Below the pieces are notes generated by a model. That model searched no databases. It was not told where the DNA came from and saw only the letters and a list, made by a program, of their open reading frames with translations. Position numbers and translations under genes: made by a program. From G020354785 sp964461435 (GTDB lineage: Bacteria > Bacteroidota > Bacteroidia > Bacteroidales > UBA10428), in assembly GCA_964461435.1 (NCBI GenBank), contig CAYWUI010000011.1, forward strand, positions 9,910 through 73,909: a stretch of 64,000 bases of DNA, written 5' to 3'. Positions within the stretch are counted from its first letter, which is position 1. Each line of letters begins with the position of its first letter. Shown here piece after piece: positions 33,561 to 43,413 of this stretch.

Positions 33561-34209
33561 TTTTATTTATTATGAGTTTTCTACGAATAAGGTCCAGCAG
33601 TATCTGTACCAGCGGGCTATCCATATCCCAGTCGAAGTTACCTATCAGATAATTATAGGCTTCATTAAAATTTGTAGCATTATTGAGTACCCCAATGGTA
33701 TTGTTATACATGTTTGTGTCACCATGAAACAACTCTTTTACAAAAATGAATTTATCATTTATTCCAATTGCATTTCCAATGTCGGTTATAGCTTTTGATT
33801 TCAGCTTTTCCGATAATTCGTTATACTGTTGTGATTTTGATAAGCTGTCATGAATTGATGTTGTATGACGCTTAAACCTGTCAGAGACTATTTTAATGTC
33901 ATCATCATTTTCTGCCTGTTGTTCTTCTGACAAATCGAGTGTTGCCTCTTCTTTATTTTCTGTTGATGGTGAATCATCATCAACATCAGCATTCCCCGCA
34001 TCTCCTGCAACCTGTGCTGATGGCCCGGCATTTTCTACTGAATAGGTTTCTTTCAGCATCAGCAAAATATCATACAGGTTTCTTACCTTTTCCAGGGTGA
34101 GCTCCATCTCAATGGCCCGAATTTTCTTATTGGCAGCAAAGCCGGAAATAAGTGTTCTTATTTCCTCCACATTCCCGATAATTGCTTCCAGTGTGTTTTT
34201 ATAGTCCAT
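33553..34209 (-). CDS. Conserved hypothetical protein, mostly helical, linked to rsmI
   Basis: 218 residues without signal peptide. The N-terminal ~80 residues are predicted helical (T-L-E-K-V-R-N-L-Y-D-I-L-L-M-L-K), the middle (85-120) is an acidic, low-complexity linker, and the C-terminal ~90 residues contain a compact conserved-looking segment (I-G-N-A-I-G-I-N-D-K-F-I-F-V-K-E-L-F-H-G and F-D-W-D). The latter resembles Bacteroidota proteins of unknown function that travel with rsmI. The gene overlaps rsmI by eight bases. Confidence 0.75.
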   Translation of the reverse strand: MDYKNTLEAIIGNVEEIRTLISGFAANKKIRAIEMELTLEKVRNLYDILLMLKETYSVENAGPSAQVAGDAGNADVDDDSPSTENKEEATLDLSEEQQAENDDDIKIVSDRFKRHTTSIHDSLSKSQQYNELSEKLKSKAITDIGNAIGINDKFIFVKELFHGDTNMYNNTIGVLNNATNFNEAYNYLIGNFDWDMDSPLVQILLDLIRRKLIINKNE

Positions 34210-34232
34210 ATAAGACCTTTTTATAAGAAGTG

Positions 34233-35105
34233 TTAAATGAAATCAGAGTTATTTAAATAATCGAAGCTAATCTTCATGGATTCGAGGGGCGGATAATTTT
34301 TGCAATCGTCCTGTTCAATAAAGAAGTACTTCATCCCGGCAAGGCCTTTTTGTGCAAACAACTCCCTGAAGTTGATATTACCGTTGTCAACCTCGGCATA
34401 ATAAGCCTCTTCAGTATTGTTCATATCTTTAACATGGTAAAGCTCAAATCTTCCCGGGTATTTCTGAAAGTAATCCAGTGCGTTACTGCCTCCTTTTTTA
34501 ATCCAGTATAAATCAATTTCAAAAGTTACCAGTTCCCTGTCAGTTTCCGAAAGTAGGATGTCATAGGGGATTTGCCCTTCAACAGTCTCAAATTCAAAAT
34601 TGTGATTATGATAACCGAATTTTAATCCTCGGGATTTCATTACCTCACCCATGCTGTTTAATTCTTCAGCAACTTTTTTATAGCTGTCGGCTGATACTCT
34701 TCTTTCAACGTGAAGCCAGGGTTTAATGACATATTTGAGTCCCAGTTCCGCATGTGCGTCCGCAGCTTTTTCAACATCGCCAATTTCACCATCCTGCATT
34801 TCAATCCCTGCATGACTGCTTATTATAGCCATTCCATGATCATCTGCTATTTTCCTGAACTCGGACGGAGACTTGCCATAGAATTTGCCATCTTCATATT
34901 TAGCCAGCTCAAGCCATTTGTAACCTATTTTGGCAATCTGCTGCAAAGTACCCGGCAGGTCTTCTTCAAGCTCCTGGCGTACCGAGTAAATCCGGATTCC
35001 AATATCTTTTATTTTCTTTACTGTACTTGATATTACAGAAGGTATCATTAAGCTTCCTATAGCAAGTACACCTGATTTTTTTATAAAAGTTCTTCTTGTA
35101 GCCAT
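34233..35105 (-). CDS. Sugar phosphate isomerase/epimerase-like TIM barrel protein
   Basis: Twin-arginine-like N-terminus (R-R-T-F-I-K-K-S-G-V-L-A) suggests export. The rest is an AP-endonuclease-2/xylose-isomerase-like TIM barrel: L-A-K-Y-E-D-G, I-I-S-S-H-A-G, F-G-Y-H-N-H-N-F-E-F, and metal-ligand-like E-I-D-L-Y-W, Y-H-V-K-D-M-N and F-I-E-Q-D-D. Members act on sugars or inositols, often within carbohydrate use. Substrate unknown. Monocistronic, divergent from murF-alr. Confidence 0.85.
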   Translation of the reverse strand: MATRRTFIKKSGVLAIGSLMIPSVISSTVKKIKDIGIRIYSVRQELEEDLPGTLQQIAKIGYKWLELAKYEDGKFYGKSPSEFRKIADDHGMAIISSHAGIEMQDGEIGDVEKAADAHAELGLKYVIKPWLHVERRVSADSYKKVAEELNSMGEVMKSRGLKFGYHNHNFEFETVEGQIPYDILLSETDRELVTFEIDLYWIKKGGSNALDYFQKYPGRFELYHVKDMNNTEEAYYAEVDNGNINFRELFAQKGLAGMKYFFIEQDDCKNYPPLESMKISFDYLNNSDFI

Positions 35106-35226
35106 ATTGCAGCTTAATTTTTTTTAATTATTAGAGGTTATAGTTATAAATAGATATAAAATACCAAAAGCTAAAATAAAAAAAATAAAAATAAGTTTTA
35201 ATTTTATCACATAGTCAATTATAATA

Positions 35227-37689
35227 ATGCCTGAGTATAATATTTCAAAAATAGCCAAAATTACCGGCAGTTCATTAACCGGAGATGATGTTACAATAAA
35301 GCTTTTATTGACAGACAGCCGCCGCCTCATATCTTCTGAGGATACAATTTTTTTTGCGCTGGGAGGGGAGAGGCATAACGGACATGATTATATCAGGGAT
35401 TTACACAACAAGGGAGTAAAAGCTTTTGCCGTATCTGACAAATATGAAGTTCGCGATGGGCTTCCAGGTGCAAGCTATATAAGGACCAGGGACACTCTTA
35501 CGGCACTTCAGCAACTGGCACAATATCACAGAGAATCATTTCACAATCCGGTGATTGCAATAACCGGCAGTAACGGCAAGACAATTATCAAGGAATGGCT
35601 TTTCCATTGCCTCTCGGTTTACAAAAACATTACCAGGAGTCCCAAAAGCTACAATTCTCAAATTGGTGTTCCTTTATCTGTATGGTTTTTAGAGGAAAAT
35701 AGTGACCTGGGAATATTTGAAGCCGGTATATCGCAACCGGGAGAAATGGTAAGGCTTCAGAAAATTCTTCAGCCTTCAACAGGTATTTTTACAAATATCG
35801 GTGAAGCACACCAGGAGAATTTTAAATCTATTGAGCATAAAATCGATGAAAAGCTTATACTCTTTGATAATTGCGAAGAATTGATCTTCTGCAGGGATCA
35901 CAACTTAATTGAAAGGCGCATCAGGAAAAGAGGTTCATCCGGACCCAAGAGATTATTCAGATGGTCCTTTTTCCAAAAGGCTGACCTGCAGATTCTGAAT
36001 ATCGGAACAGAGTCAGGCCGTACATTTCTTACAGGCATTTGCAGGGGTACAACATATAATATAGAGATTCCGTTTACAGACAAAGCTTCAGTGGAGAATG
36101 CCGTGCACGTCTGGGCTGCACTTATTTGTTTAAATACCGACCCGCGGATAATCAGCGAACAGATGTCATCGTTACCACCTGTGGCAATGAGGCTTGAAAT
36201 AAAACAGGGGATGAACAATTGCACTCTTATTAACGATAGTTACAACTCGGATATAAATTCCCTGGCTATAGCGCTGGATGCTTTGAATATGCAATCCCAG
36301 CATAAGAAGAAAACTCTTATACTATCAGATATGCTGCAAACCGGCCGGAATAAAAAGGAGCTTTACAGGAATATCGCGGAACTAATCAGGGATAAGAAAG
36401 CAAGCCGCATAATAGGAATAGGTAAAGATATTTCTGCTCATTCCGATGAGTTTGGCTTAGCCGGGGGATTCTTCAGGAGTACTGATGAATTCATTAAGCA
36501 GATACCAAACCATGAGTTCAGGGATGAAGCAATATTACTGAAGGGATCACGTCAGTATGAATTTGAAAGGATTTCAGCAATTCTTGAGCTTAAGACCCAT
36601 TTAACAAGACTGGAAATCAATCTTGATGCACTGGTTCATAATTTGCACTATTATCGCTCATTACTTGAACCGGAAACCAAGATAATGGTGATGGTGAAAG
36701 CATTTTCATACGGAAGCGGGTCATATGAGATTGCAAATGTCCTTCAGTTTCAGAGGGCAGACTATCTGGGAGTTGCGTTTGTTGATGAAGGAATGGCATT
36801 AAGGCAGGCAGGCATAACCCTTCCGGTATTAGTTATGAGTCCTGAACTGGGTAGCTATGACCAGATAATAAAGTATAACCTTGAACCTGAGATTTATAGC
36901 TTTCGCTCACTGGAATTATTTCATGAGGCGGTCAGAAGTAACCAGGAAATTTCATATCCTGTGCATATAAAGATTGATACAGGAATGCACAGGCTGGGAT
37001 TTTTAGAATCCGAAACCGACAGACTATGTAATAAATTGAACGAATATAAAAATCTGAGAGTCGTTTCGATCTTTTCTCATCTGGCAGCAACAGATGAACC
37101 TGTTCATGATGAGTTTTCAAAGACCCAGGTTAAAAGATTTAAGAATATTAGCGACAGAATTATTGGAGCGTTGGGTTATAAAGTACTAAGACATATTTTG
37201 AATTCCTCCGGCATTGAAAGGTTTACTGATGCCCAATTTGATATGGTAAGGCTTGGGATCGGACTTTACGGAATCAGTTCCTCAAATCAGAATAAATTAA
37301 AAAATGTCAGTTCACTTAAAAGCACGATTTCGCAGATTAAAAAAGTCCGGGTAAATGAAACGGTAGGATATGGAAGGATGGGAAAACTTCATGGGCAGGG
37401 AATAATAGGTGTGATACCTGCTGGTTACGCAGATGGCTTAAACCGTAAGCTTGGTAACGGGAAAGGAAGATTCCTTGTAAAAAATAAATTCGTTCACACA
37501 GTGGGAAATATATGCATGGACATGTGCATGGTTGATTTAACAGAAATAAATGCAAGGGAAGGAGATGAAGTTATTATATTTGGTGATGATTACAGGGTTT
37601 CAGAAGTAGCAAGGCAACTGGATACCATACCGTATGAGATCCTGACAGGCATATCGGGGAGGGTAAAAAGAATATATTATCATGAATAA
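35227..37689 (+). CDS. murF-alr: Bifunctional MurF ligase-alanine racemase
   Basis: 820 residues. Residues ~1-455 are a MurF-type UDP-MurNAc-tripeptide:D-Ala-D-Ala ligase with ATP loop I-T-G-S-N-G-K-T (the Thr of GTNGKT is Ser), E-A-G-I-S-Q-P-G-E-M and N-D-S-Y-N-S-D. Residues ~459-820 are a PLP alanine racemase with PLP-binding Lys491 (M-V-K-A-F-S-Y-G-S-G), the catalytic-Tyr region V-G-Y-G-R and I-P-A-G-Y-A-D-G. The enzyme makes D-alanine and adds D-Ala-D-Ala to the peptidoglycan precursor. This fusion is well known in Bacteroidota. Followed 18 bases later by a glycosyltransferase. Confidence 0.95.
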   Translation: MPEYNISKIAKITGSSLTGDDVTIKLLLTDSRRLISSEDTIFFALGGERHNGHDYIRDLHNKGVKAFAVSDKYEVRDGLPGASYIRTRDTLTALQQLAQYHRESFHNPVIAITGSNGKTIIKEWLFHCLSVYKNITRSPKSYNSQIGVPLSVWFLEENSDLGIFEAGISQPGEMVRLQKILQPSTGIFTNIGEAHQENFKSIEHKIDEKLILFDNCEELIFCRDHNLIERRIRKRGSSGPKRLFRWSFFQKADLQILNIGTESGRTFLTGICRGTTYNIEIPFTDKASVENAVHVWAALICLNTDPRIISEQMSSLPPVAMRLEIKQGMNNCTLINDSYNSDINSLAIALDALNMQSQHKKKTLILSDMLQTGRNKKELYRNIAELIRDKKASRIIGIGKDISAHSDEFGLAGGFFRSTDEFIKQIPNHEFRDEAILLKGSRQYEFERISAILELKTHLTRLEINLDALVHNLHYYRSLLEPETKIMVMVKAFSYGSGSYEIANVLQFQRADYLGVAFVDEGMALRQAGITLPVLVMSPELGSYDQIIKYNLEPEIYSFRSLELFHEAVRSNQEISYPVHIKIDTGMHRLGFLESETDRLCNKLNEYKNLRVVSIFSHLAATDEPVHDEFSKTQVKRFKNISDRIIGALGYKVLRHILNSSGIERFTDAQFDMVRLGIGLYGISSSNQNKLKNVSSLKSTISQIKKVRVNETVGYGRMGKLHGQGIIGVIPAGYADGLNRKLGNGKGRFLVKNKFVHTVGNICMDMCMVDLTEINAREGDEVIIFGDDYRVSEVARQLDTIPYEILTGISGRVKRIYYHE

Positions 37690-37707
37690 ATTATCATTGC
37701 TGCAAAT

Positions 37708-38469
37708 ATGGAAGTGAAACTGTCAGTAGTAATAATAACATTTAACGAGGAAAAGAATATAGGACGCTGCTTGTTGTCGGTTAAAGATATTGCTGATGAT
37801 ATTGTAGTTGTGGATTCTTTTTCAACTGATAACACTGAGAATATTTGCAGGAAGCAAGGTGTGAGATTTGTCAAACACGCATTTGAAGGCCATATAGAGC
37901 AAAAAAACTGGGCCATATCCCAGTCAGTTTACCCTCATATCCTCTCGCTCGATGCCGATGAGGCACTGTCTGAAGAGCTGAAAAACGAGATTATGCAGGT
38001 TAAATCCGATTGGCAATATGACGGGTATATAATGAAAAGGCTGAATTATTTCTGCGGTAAATGGATAAGGCATAGCGGCTGGTATCCAGATAAAAAGCTG
38101 AGGTTATGGGATAGCAGTAAAGGCCGGTGGCAGGGCGTTAATCCGCACGATAAGTTTGTTTTAAATGAAGGTTCTTCAACTATGGAACTTATAGGTAATA
38201 TTCTGCACTACTCTTTTTATAATATTGCCCAGCATCTGGACCAGATAAATAAATTTTCGGAAATTAAGGCACGTGCTGATTTCAATAATGGCAAAAGATC
38301 GGGTATATTAAAAATTATTTTTATTCCTGTTTTTAAGTTTTTCAGGAATTATATTCTTAGGTTAGGGTTTATGGACGGATATTACGGATATATCATTTCC
38401 AGAAACTCGGCCTTTTCTGCTTATCTAAGATATGTTAAATTAAAACAACTTCGGGATAGCAAAAGATAA
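37708..38469 (+). CDS. Family 2 glycosyltransferase (WaaE/KdtX-like, LPS core)
   Basis: 253 residues with the GT2 start L-S-V-V-I-I-T-F-N-E-E-K-N-I, V-V-D-S-F-S-T-D-N-T and D-A-D-E (the DxD motif, residues ~91-94), then E-Q-K-N-W and R-L-W-D-S. The arrangement with H-S-G-W-Y-P-D-K-K-L-R resembles lipopolysaccharide core beta-1,4-glucosyltransferases. No transmembrane helix; probably membrane-associated at the cytoplasmic face. Likely in one transcript with murF-alr. Donor sugar not predictable. Confidence 0.88.
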   Translation: MEVKLSVVIITFNEEKNIGRCLLSVKDIADDIVVVDSFSTDNTENICRKQGVRFVKHAFEGHIEQKNWAISQSVYPHILSLDADEALSEELKNEIMQVKSDWQYDGYIMKRLNYFCGKWIRHSGWYPDKKLRLWDSSKGRWQGVNPHDKFVLNEGSSTMELIGNILHYSFYNIAQHLDQINKFSEIKARADFNNGKRSGILKIIFIPVFKFFRNYILRLGFMDGYYGYIISRNSAFSAYLRYVKLKQLRDSKR

Positions 38470-38562
38470 ATCACTGTCGGGAGCCGGAACAGAATGTAGA
38501 TAAACGGGCTGTAATTAAATCTGACAGGAAGTAAATGTTTAATCAGTTAGTCTAAGTATTTT

Positions 38563-39660
38563 ATGCAGGACAATAGGACAATTTGCTTTTTTAATAGCAT
38601 GAAAGCCTGGGGCGGAGGAGAAAAGTGGCATTACGATATTTCTAGCAGCCTCAATAGAAGGGGCCGCAGAACGCTGGTAATTACAAATAAAAAAAGTGTA
38701 CTTTATTCAAGGATACTGGAAACAGGACAAAAACTTTACAGCGTTAAAATATCGAATCTCAGTTTCCTTAATCCCTGTAAGATACTATTACTTAAAAGAA
38801 TATTTATAAGAGAAAAAGTACAAATCATTATTATAAACCTTTCAGCCGACTTAAAGGTGGCCGGGATTGCTGCCAGCCTGGCAAGGGTTAAACGAATTAT
38901 ATACCGGCGGGGAAGCGCCATACCGATTAAAAACCGGTGGTTAAACAGGTTTATTTTTAAGAATATAGTAACCGATATAATTGCTAATTCCCGGGAAACA
39001 AAAAAAACCATGCTTCAGAATAATTCCGGCATGTTTCCTGCAGGGAGAATAAAGGTAATTTATAACGGGATTAATATTAAAGATTATGATTTAAAAAATA
39101 AGAACAGGTTATACAGGAAAAATGCCAACGAAGTTATCCTGGGAAATCTCGGAAGACTTGTAAATCAGAAAGGACAGAGATATTTAATTGACATTGCAGC
39201 AGAACTTAAAAAAAGTAATTTGCAGTTTAAAATATTAATAGGCGGAGACGGGCCTTTGAAGAAGCAATTAACGGCATATGCCGAAGAACGGAATGTCGCT
39301 GACAGGATAATATTCATGGGATTTATTGATGATATAACAGGATTTATGAATTCCATGGATATTTTCGTGCTCACTTCGTTGTGGGAAGGTTTCGGATATG
39401 TTATTATTGAAGCAATGTTGTGTAAAAAACCTGTGGTAGCATTTAATGTATCAAGCAATCCCGAGCTGATAGAAGATAATAAGACCGGATTCCTGATTGA
39501 ATTTGAAAATACAGTTGCTTTTGCAGAGAAACTTAAAATACTTATAAATGATAAAGACCTGAGATCTGAATTCGTCGAGCGGGGTAATATCATTGCGAGG
39601 AAAAACTTTTCTCTTGATACTGTGGTTAAGGAACTGGAAGATTTCCTTGGTATAAGATAA
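38563..39660 (+). CDS. Family 4 glycosyltransferase
   Basis: 365 residues, GT-B fold. The N-terminal acceptor domain begins W-G-G-G-E-K-W-H-Y-D-I; the C-terminal donor domain has L-G-N-L-G-R-L-V-N-Q-K-G, L-I-G-G-D-G-P-L and the E-x7-E motif S-L-W-E-G-F-G-Y-V-I-I-E-A-M. This is the RfaB/WaaG-type group that extends LPS or other envelope glycans. It sits 93 bases after the GT2 gene and converges with a methyltransferase. Confidence 0.9.
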   Translation: MQDNRTICFFNSMKAWGGGEKWHYDISSSLNRRGRRTLVITNKKSVLYSRILETGQKLYSVKISNLSFLNPCKILLLKRIFIREKVQIIIINLSADLKVAGIAASLARVKRIIYRRGSAIPIKNRWLNRFIFKNIVTDIIANSRETKKTMLQNNSGMFPAGRIKVIYNGINIKDYDLKNKNRLYRKNANEVILGNLGRLVNQKGQRYLIDIAAELKKSNLQFKILIGGDGPLKKQLTAYAEERNVADRIIFMGFIDDITGFMNSMDIFVLTSLWEGFGYVIIEAMLCKKPVVAFNVSSNPELIEDNKTGFLIEFENTVAFAEKLKILINDKDLRSEFVERGNIIARKNFSLDTVVKELEDFLGIR

Positions 39661-39678
39661 ACTGCAGGCCACAGATAA

Positions 39679-40524
39679 TCATATTTTCCTTGCCATTAAC
39701 CTGAAGCTTGTTGTATAGCATAAACGGTCGAAGATATTACGGGATACTCTTTTAGTCCGCTTATTCATATTAAGATCGTTATTCATAAAAAGAACCCTGA
39801 AACCATAATATTTTTCAAGCACAAATTTCAAACTTGCAGGCGTATAATAGAAAAGATGCTGCTTTGTTCCATAGTACTTTGCAATGTTTTTCCTGAGCCC
39901 GAGGTTATCTGCAAGTCCCTTAATCCTGTTAGCCAGTCCGTTTATATTAGGAGTCCCGATGTACAGGATCCCTCCCGGTTTGAGCATATTATACATCTTT
40001 TTTAAGTAATTGTGGGGTTCTTTTAAATGCTCAATAACATGGTTAATATATAAGCAGTCATAATTTTCTTCTTTTACAGGGAGCCTGATAAAATCACTCG
40101 AGTATATATCTGCCGAGTGCAATTTTGAAAGCTGCTTTGCCCATTCCTCATTAATCTCATAGCCCTCGGCTATCCACCCTCTTTTTTTTGCAACCATAAT
40201 CTCGACTCCGTTTCCGCAACCGACAGAAAAGAACCTGCCTGCAGTTGTATATTTTTCAACCTGGCTGATATTAAATTCATGTTTAATGCCTCTGCTTATA
40301 AGTATGCTTTTATCCATTTTATCGGGATTATGTTCCTTGTAGCCTGTATATGTTTCAAATAACCATTTATCTCCAGGGAGAGGATTAAGAAAGCGAATTT
40401 TGCAGTTTCTGCATTTAAATACTTTCATTCCCCTGTAATCGGTTTTAAAATGAAAAATCTCCGGCGAATTACACAGGCAGCATCTGGTGGCAGGAGCGTC
40501 AAAATCATTTGCAGAGGGTTCCAT
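39679..40524 (-). CDS. SAM-dependent methyltransferase with N-terminal zinc-ribbon-like Cys pairs
   Basis: 281 residues. Two Cys pairs near the start (C-C-L-C at ~14-17 and C-R-N-C at ~38-41) form a zinc-ribbon-like segment, as in sugar C-methyltransferase-type proteins. A class I Rossmann methyltransferase follows, with F-S-V-G-C-G-N-G-V-E and the N-H-V-I-E-H-L-K-E-P post-I motifs, then L-K-P-G-G-I-L-Y-I-G-T-P-N. Probably modifies a glycan or lipid in the LPS-type cluster (inference). A Lys/Arg-rich C-terminus. Confidence 0.85.
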   Translation of the reverse strand: MEPSANDFDAPATRCCLCNSPEIFHFKTDYRGMKVFKCRNCKIRFLNPLPGDKWLFETYTGYKEHNPDKMDKSILISRGIKHEFNISQVEKYTTAGRFFSVGCGNGVEIMVAKKRGWIAEGYEINEEWAKQLSKLHSADIYSSDFIRLPVKEENYDCLYINHVIEHLKEPHNYLKKMYNMLKPGGILYIGTPNINGLANRIKGLADNLGLRKNIAKYYGTKQHLFYYTPASLKFVLEKYYGFRVLFMNNDLNMNKRTKRVSRNIFDRLCYTTSFRLMARKI

Positions 40525-40629
40525 ATCAGATATATTATGCTGTATAATTAAAATAATTATTGAAAATATGCAATAATTTTCGTAAATTAATCATTATTGA
40601 TATTTCTTATATATTAGTAACACATCCTG

Positions 40630-40658
40630 CCCGCCGCCGTGAAACTTCTTAAGGCGGG
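40630..40658. other. GC-rich hairpin in divergent spacer
   Basis: CCCGCC at 40630-40635 pairs with GGCGGG at 40653-40658 around a 17-base loop. It lies 33 bases upstream of the xylose-binding-protein gene, in otherwise AT-rich sequence. It could be a leader-RNA structure for that gene or a repeat element; no T run follows on either side. Confidence 0.35.
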
Positions 40659-40690
40659 TTGACCTTAAAATATAAATAAAACTTAAACCT

Positions 40691-41695
40691 ATGAAACCGG
40701 CAATGAGTCTATCTTCACTATTATTCCTTGTCTTCCTGTCCGTTTCAAATTCATGTTCGCATAAAGAGGTGAAAATAGGATTTTTAATGGACGATTATGT
40801 GCCAGAGAGATGGCTAAAGGACAAGGAATTATTTATTCGTCGTGCTCAGGAGAAGGGAGCCAGAGTACTTGTAGAAGTCGCTCATAGTGATCCTGGAAAG
40901 CAGTATGAACTGGCCAGGAAATTGCTTGATGACGAGGTAGATGTTCTGGTCCTTGTTCCTGTTGATCTTAAAGATGCTGCCAGAATAGTGCAGCTGGCCC
41001 ATCAATATAAAGTAAAAGTATTATCGTATGACAGGCTAATCAGGAACTGCAATCTTGATTTTTATATTTCTTTTGATAATGTAGAGGTAGGCAAAATTCA
41101 GGCGGAATATCTTTCAAATTTATGTCCCAAAGGTAATTATGCCCTCATAGGGGGTGCCATTACAGATAACAATTCTGTACTGCTAAAAATCGGACAGATG
41201 AACGTACTGCAGCCCTTCATTGAAAAGGGAGACATAAAAATTATCTATGACCAGTTTGTTGAGAGGTGGCATGAAGATGAGGGTTATAACCATATGAAAA
41301 GCTGCCTGAAGCAGAATAATTACAAAGTTGATGTTGTAATTGCTGCAAATGATGCTCTGGCAACGGGTGTTATCAGGGCCCTTGAAGAACATAATATGAA
41401 AGGCAAGGTTCATGTCGCGGGACAGGATGCGGATTTAAATGCATGCCAGAGGATTGTCGAAGGAACACAATCGATAACTGTGTATAAACCAATTGAGGCC
41501 ATAGCAACAAAGGCCGCAGATATTGCGATAGAAATAGCAAAAAAGGGGAGTTGTGAGAGTACGCAGCTTACCGTAAATAATGGCAAAATAATGGTACCTG
41601 CATTATTATTGCCTCCGATGCTTGTCAATGTGAAGACTATCGGACTTACGGTTGTAGCCGACGGGTATCTGAAAAAGAACAGGATTTATCAGTAG
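40691..41695 (+). CDS. Orphan XylF-like D-xylose-binding lipoprotein
   Basis: A lipoprotein signal (V-S-N-S-C, Cys22) is followed by a periplasmic-binding-protein type 1 fold: K-I-G-F-L-M-D-D, V-L-V-P-V-D, V-K-V-L-S-Y-D-R-L-I-R-N, V-A-G-Q-D-A-D and S-I-T-V-Y-K-P. These follow D-xylose-binding protein XylF closely. No permease or ATPase gene is nearby, so it may serve sensing or work with a transporter elsewhere. Xylose binding links loosely to the GH31 alpha-xylosidase 30 kb away (inference). Preceded by a GC-rich hairpin. Confidence 0.85.
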   Translation: MKPAMSLSSLLFLVFLSVSNSCSHKEVKIGFLMDDYVPERWLKDKELFIRRAQEKGARVLVEVAHSDPGKQYELARKLLDDEVDVLVLVPVDLKDAARIVQLAHQYKVKVLSYDRLIRNCNLDFYISFDNVEVGKIQAEYLSNLCPKGNYALIGGAITDNNSVLLKIGQMNVLQPFIEKGDIKIIYDQFVERWHEDEGYNHMKSCLKQNNYKVDVVIAANDALATGVIRALEEHNMKGKVHVAGQDADLNACQRIVEGTQSITVYKPIEAIATKAADIAIEIAKKGSCESTQLTVNNGKIMVPALLLPPMLVNVKTIGLTVVADGYLKKNRIYQ

Positions 41696-41718
41696 TATTT
41701 GATCGGCAGTAAATTGGG

Positions 41719-41732
41719 CCGGCGCAGGCCGG
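41719..41732. terminator. Possible bidirectional hairpin between convergent genes
   Basis: CCGGC-GCAG-GCCGG lies in the 44-base gap between the convergent xylose-binding-protein and NAD-synthetase genes. Position fits a terminator, but no T run follows, so this is tentative. Confidence 0.35.
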
Positions 41733-41739
41733 GTAAATC

Positions 41740-43395
41740 TCAGTATTTCGCGGCCAGAGGTATTCTTCGACCGTAACCAAAGGCTTTTGACGATATTCTT
41801 AGTACAGGGGGAGTCTGGAAGCGTTTGTACTCATTAGTATTTACCATTTTAATTACCTTTCTGACAAGTTCTCTGTCTATTCCTGATTCTGCAATCTCTT
41901 CAACTGATTTTTGCAATTCTATATAATTAAAAAGAATCCTGTCAAGAATGTCATATTCGGGAAGCGAGTCCGTATCTTTTTGATCAGGCTTCAACTCGGC
42001 AGAGGGAGGTTTATCCAGTATATTCCCCGGTATAATCTCTTTATCTTTGTTAATAAACGCTGCCAGCTTGTATACATCTGTTTTGTATACGTCGCCCAGG
42101 ACTGACAGTCCGCCGCTCAAATCACCATATAAGGTGCCATAACCTACGGCAGTCTCACTCTTGTTTGATGTGTTTAACAGTATATTCCCGAACTTATTTG
42201 ATACTGCCATTAACAAATTACCCCTTATTCTTGCCTGTATGTTTTCTTCAGTAATATCTGCAGGCAGATTATAAAATATAGGTCTTAAAGATGTATCAAA
42301 CTGCCTGGCGATGTTATCGATATTTATGATGTCATATTTGACACCCAGGTTATTTGCCAGTTTCACAGCATCTGTTATGGAATGTCCGGAAGAATATTTT
42401 GAAGGCAGAAGCAAAACTCTTAGATTTTCCCTGCCAAGTGCTTTTGCTGCCAGGACAAGGGTAACAGCCGAATCAATACCCCCCGACAGCCCGAGAACCG
42501 CCGTTTTAAAGTCAAGTTTCCTGAAATAGTCCTTTATACCCAGGATCAAAGCATCATGAATATTAGCGATGACTGGCGGACTGGTGTGATCTTCAATTAT
42601 CCCGGTACCATTTATTACTTCTTCAATGTCATATATTCTGAAGTCTTCTTCAAAAGATTTAAGTTTGTCTGCAATGGTACCTCCCGGAGCTATAACCATG
42701 GAACCGCCGTCAAATATAAGCTCGGTGTTTGCACCAGTCTGGTTAAGATAAAAAACGGGAATCCTGTATTTTTTAGCATTGCCTGTTAAAATGTTTTTCT
42801 TTATCTCTTCGTGCGTATATGAAAAAGGTGAAGCTGCTATGTTTATGAGGATATCAGGATTAAGATTCCTGAGTTTTTCCATGGGAGAAGTTGTATAAAG
42901 CTTGCTTTTGCCGAATCCTGTTAGTATAGGCTGATTATACCACAGATCTTCACAAATAGTGATAGCAAGTCTGTAATTCCTGAATACTATAATCCTGAAC
43001 TCCGTATTTGGTTCAAAGTACCTGTATTCGTCAAAAATATCGTAGGTGGGAAGCAGTGATTTATTTATCATCTGTTCGATCTTCCCGTTATTAATAAACA
43101 GTGCGGAATTGAACAGGTTTTTACCCTTTGGGTAAGTATTCAGGACGGGAGCACCTATAATCGCTGCGATACCGGAACAAAAGTAAGCAACCTTTTTAAT
43201 GTGGTCTTCGCATCTTTTTATAAAGTACTTATGTTCCAGCAGGTCGAGTGGGGGATATCCGCATATTGCCAGTTCCGAAAAAACAACCAGGTCAGCTTTA
43301 AGTTTCTTTGCTTCATTAATTGAAGATACTATTTTTTTAGTATTATTGTCAAAATCACCAATGGTATAGTTTAACTGAGCTAATGCAATTTTCAT
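41740..43395 (-). CDS. nadE: Glutamine-dependent NAD+ synthetase
   Basis: 551 residues. Residues ~1-260 are a nitrilase-type glutaminase with Glu in F-S-E-L-A-I-C-G-Y-P-P, Lys in N-K-S-L-L-P-T-Y and nucleophile Cys in T-I-C-E-D-L-W. Residues ~285-551 are the NAD synthetase with PP-loop L-G-L-S-G-G-I-D-S-A and N-T-S-N-K-S-E. It converts deamido-NAD, ATP and glutamine to NAD+. Convergent with the xylose-binding-protein gene; 18 bases downstream of its start lies the end of a PorT-like gene on the same strand. Confidence 0.96.
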   Translation of the reverse strand: MKIALAQLNYTIGDFDNNTKKIVSSINEAKKLKADLVVFSELAICGYPPLDLLEHKYFIKRCEDHIKKVAYFCSGIAAIIGAPVLNTYPKGKNLFNSALFINNGKIEQMINKSLLPTYDIFDEYRYFEPNTEFRIIVFRNYRLAITICEDLWYNQPILTGFGKSKLYTTSPMEKLRNLNPDILINIAASPFSYTHEEIKKNILTGNAKKYRIPVFYLNQTGANTELIFDGGSMVIAPGGTIADKLKSFEEDFRIYDIEEVINGTGIIEDHTSPPVIANIHDALILGIKDYFRKLDFKTAVLGLSGGIDSAVTLVLAAKALGRENLRVLLLPSKYSSGHSITDAVKLANNLGVKYDIINIDNIARQFDTSLRPIFYNLPADITEENIQARIRGNLLMAVSNKFGNILLNTSNKSETAVGYGTLYGDLSGGLSVLGDVYKTDVYKLAAFINKDKEIIPGNILDKPPSAELKPDQKDTDSLPEYDILDRILFNYIELQKSVEEIAESGIDRELVRKVIKMVNTNEYKRFQTPPVLRISSKAFGYGRRIPLAAKY

Positions 43396-43413
43396 GTTGC
43401 TGAATGAAGAATA

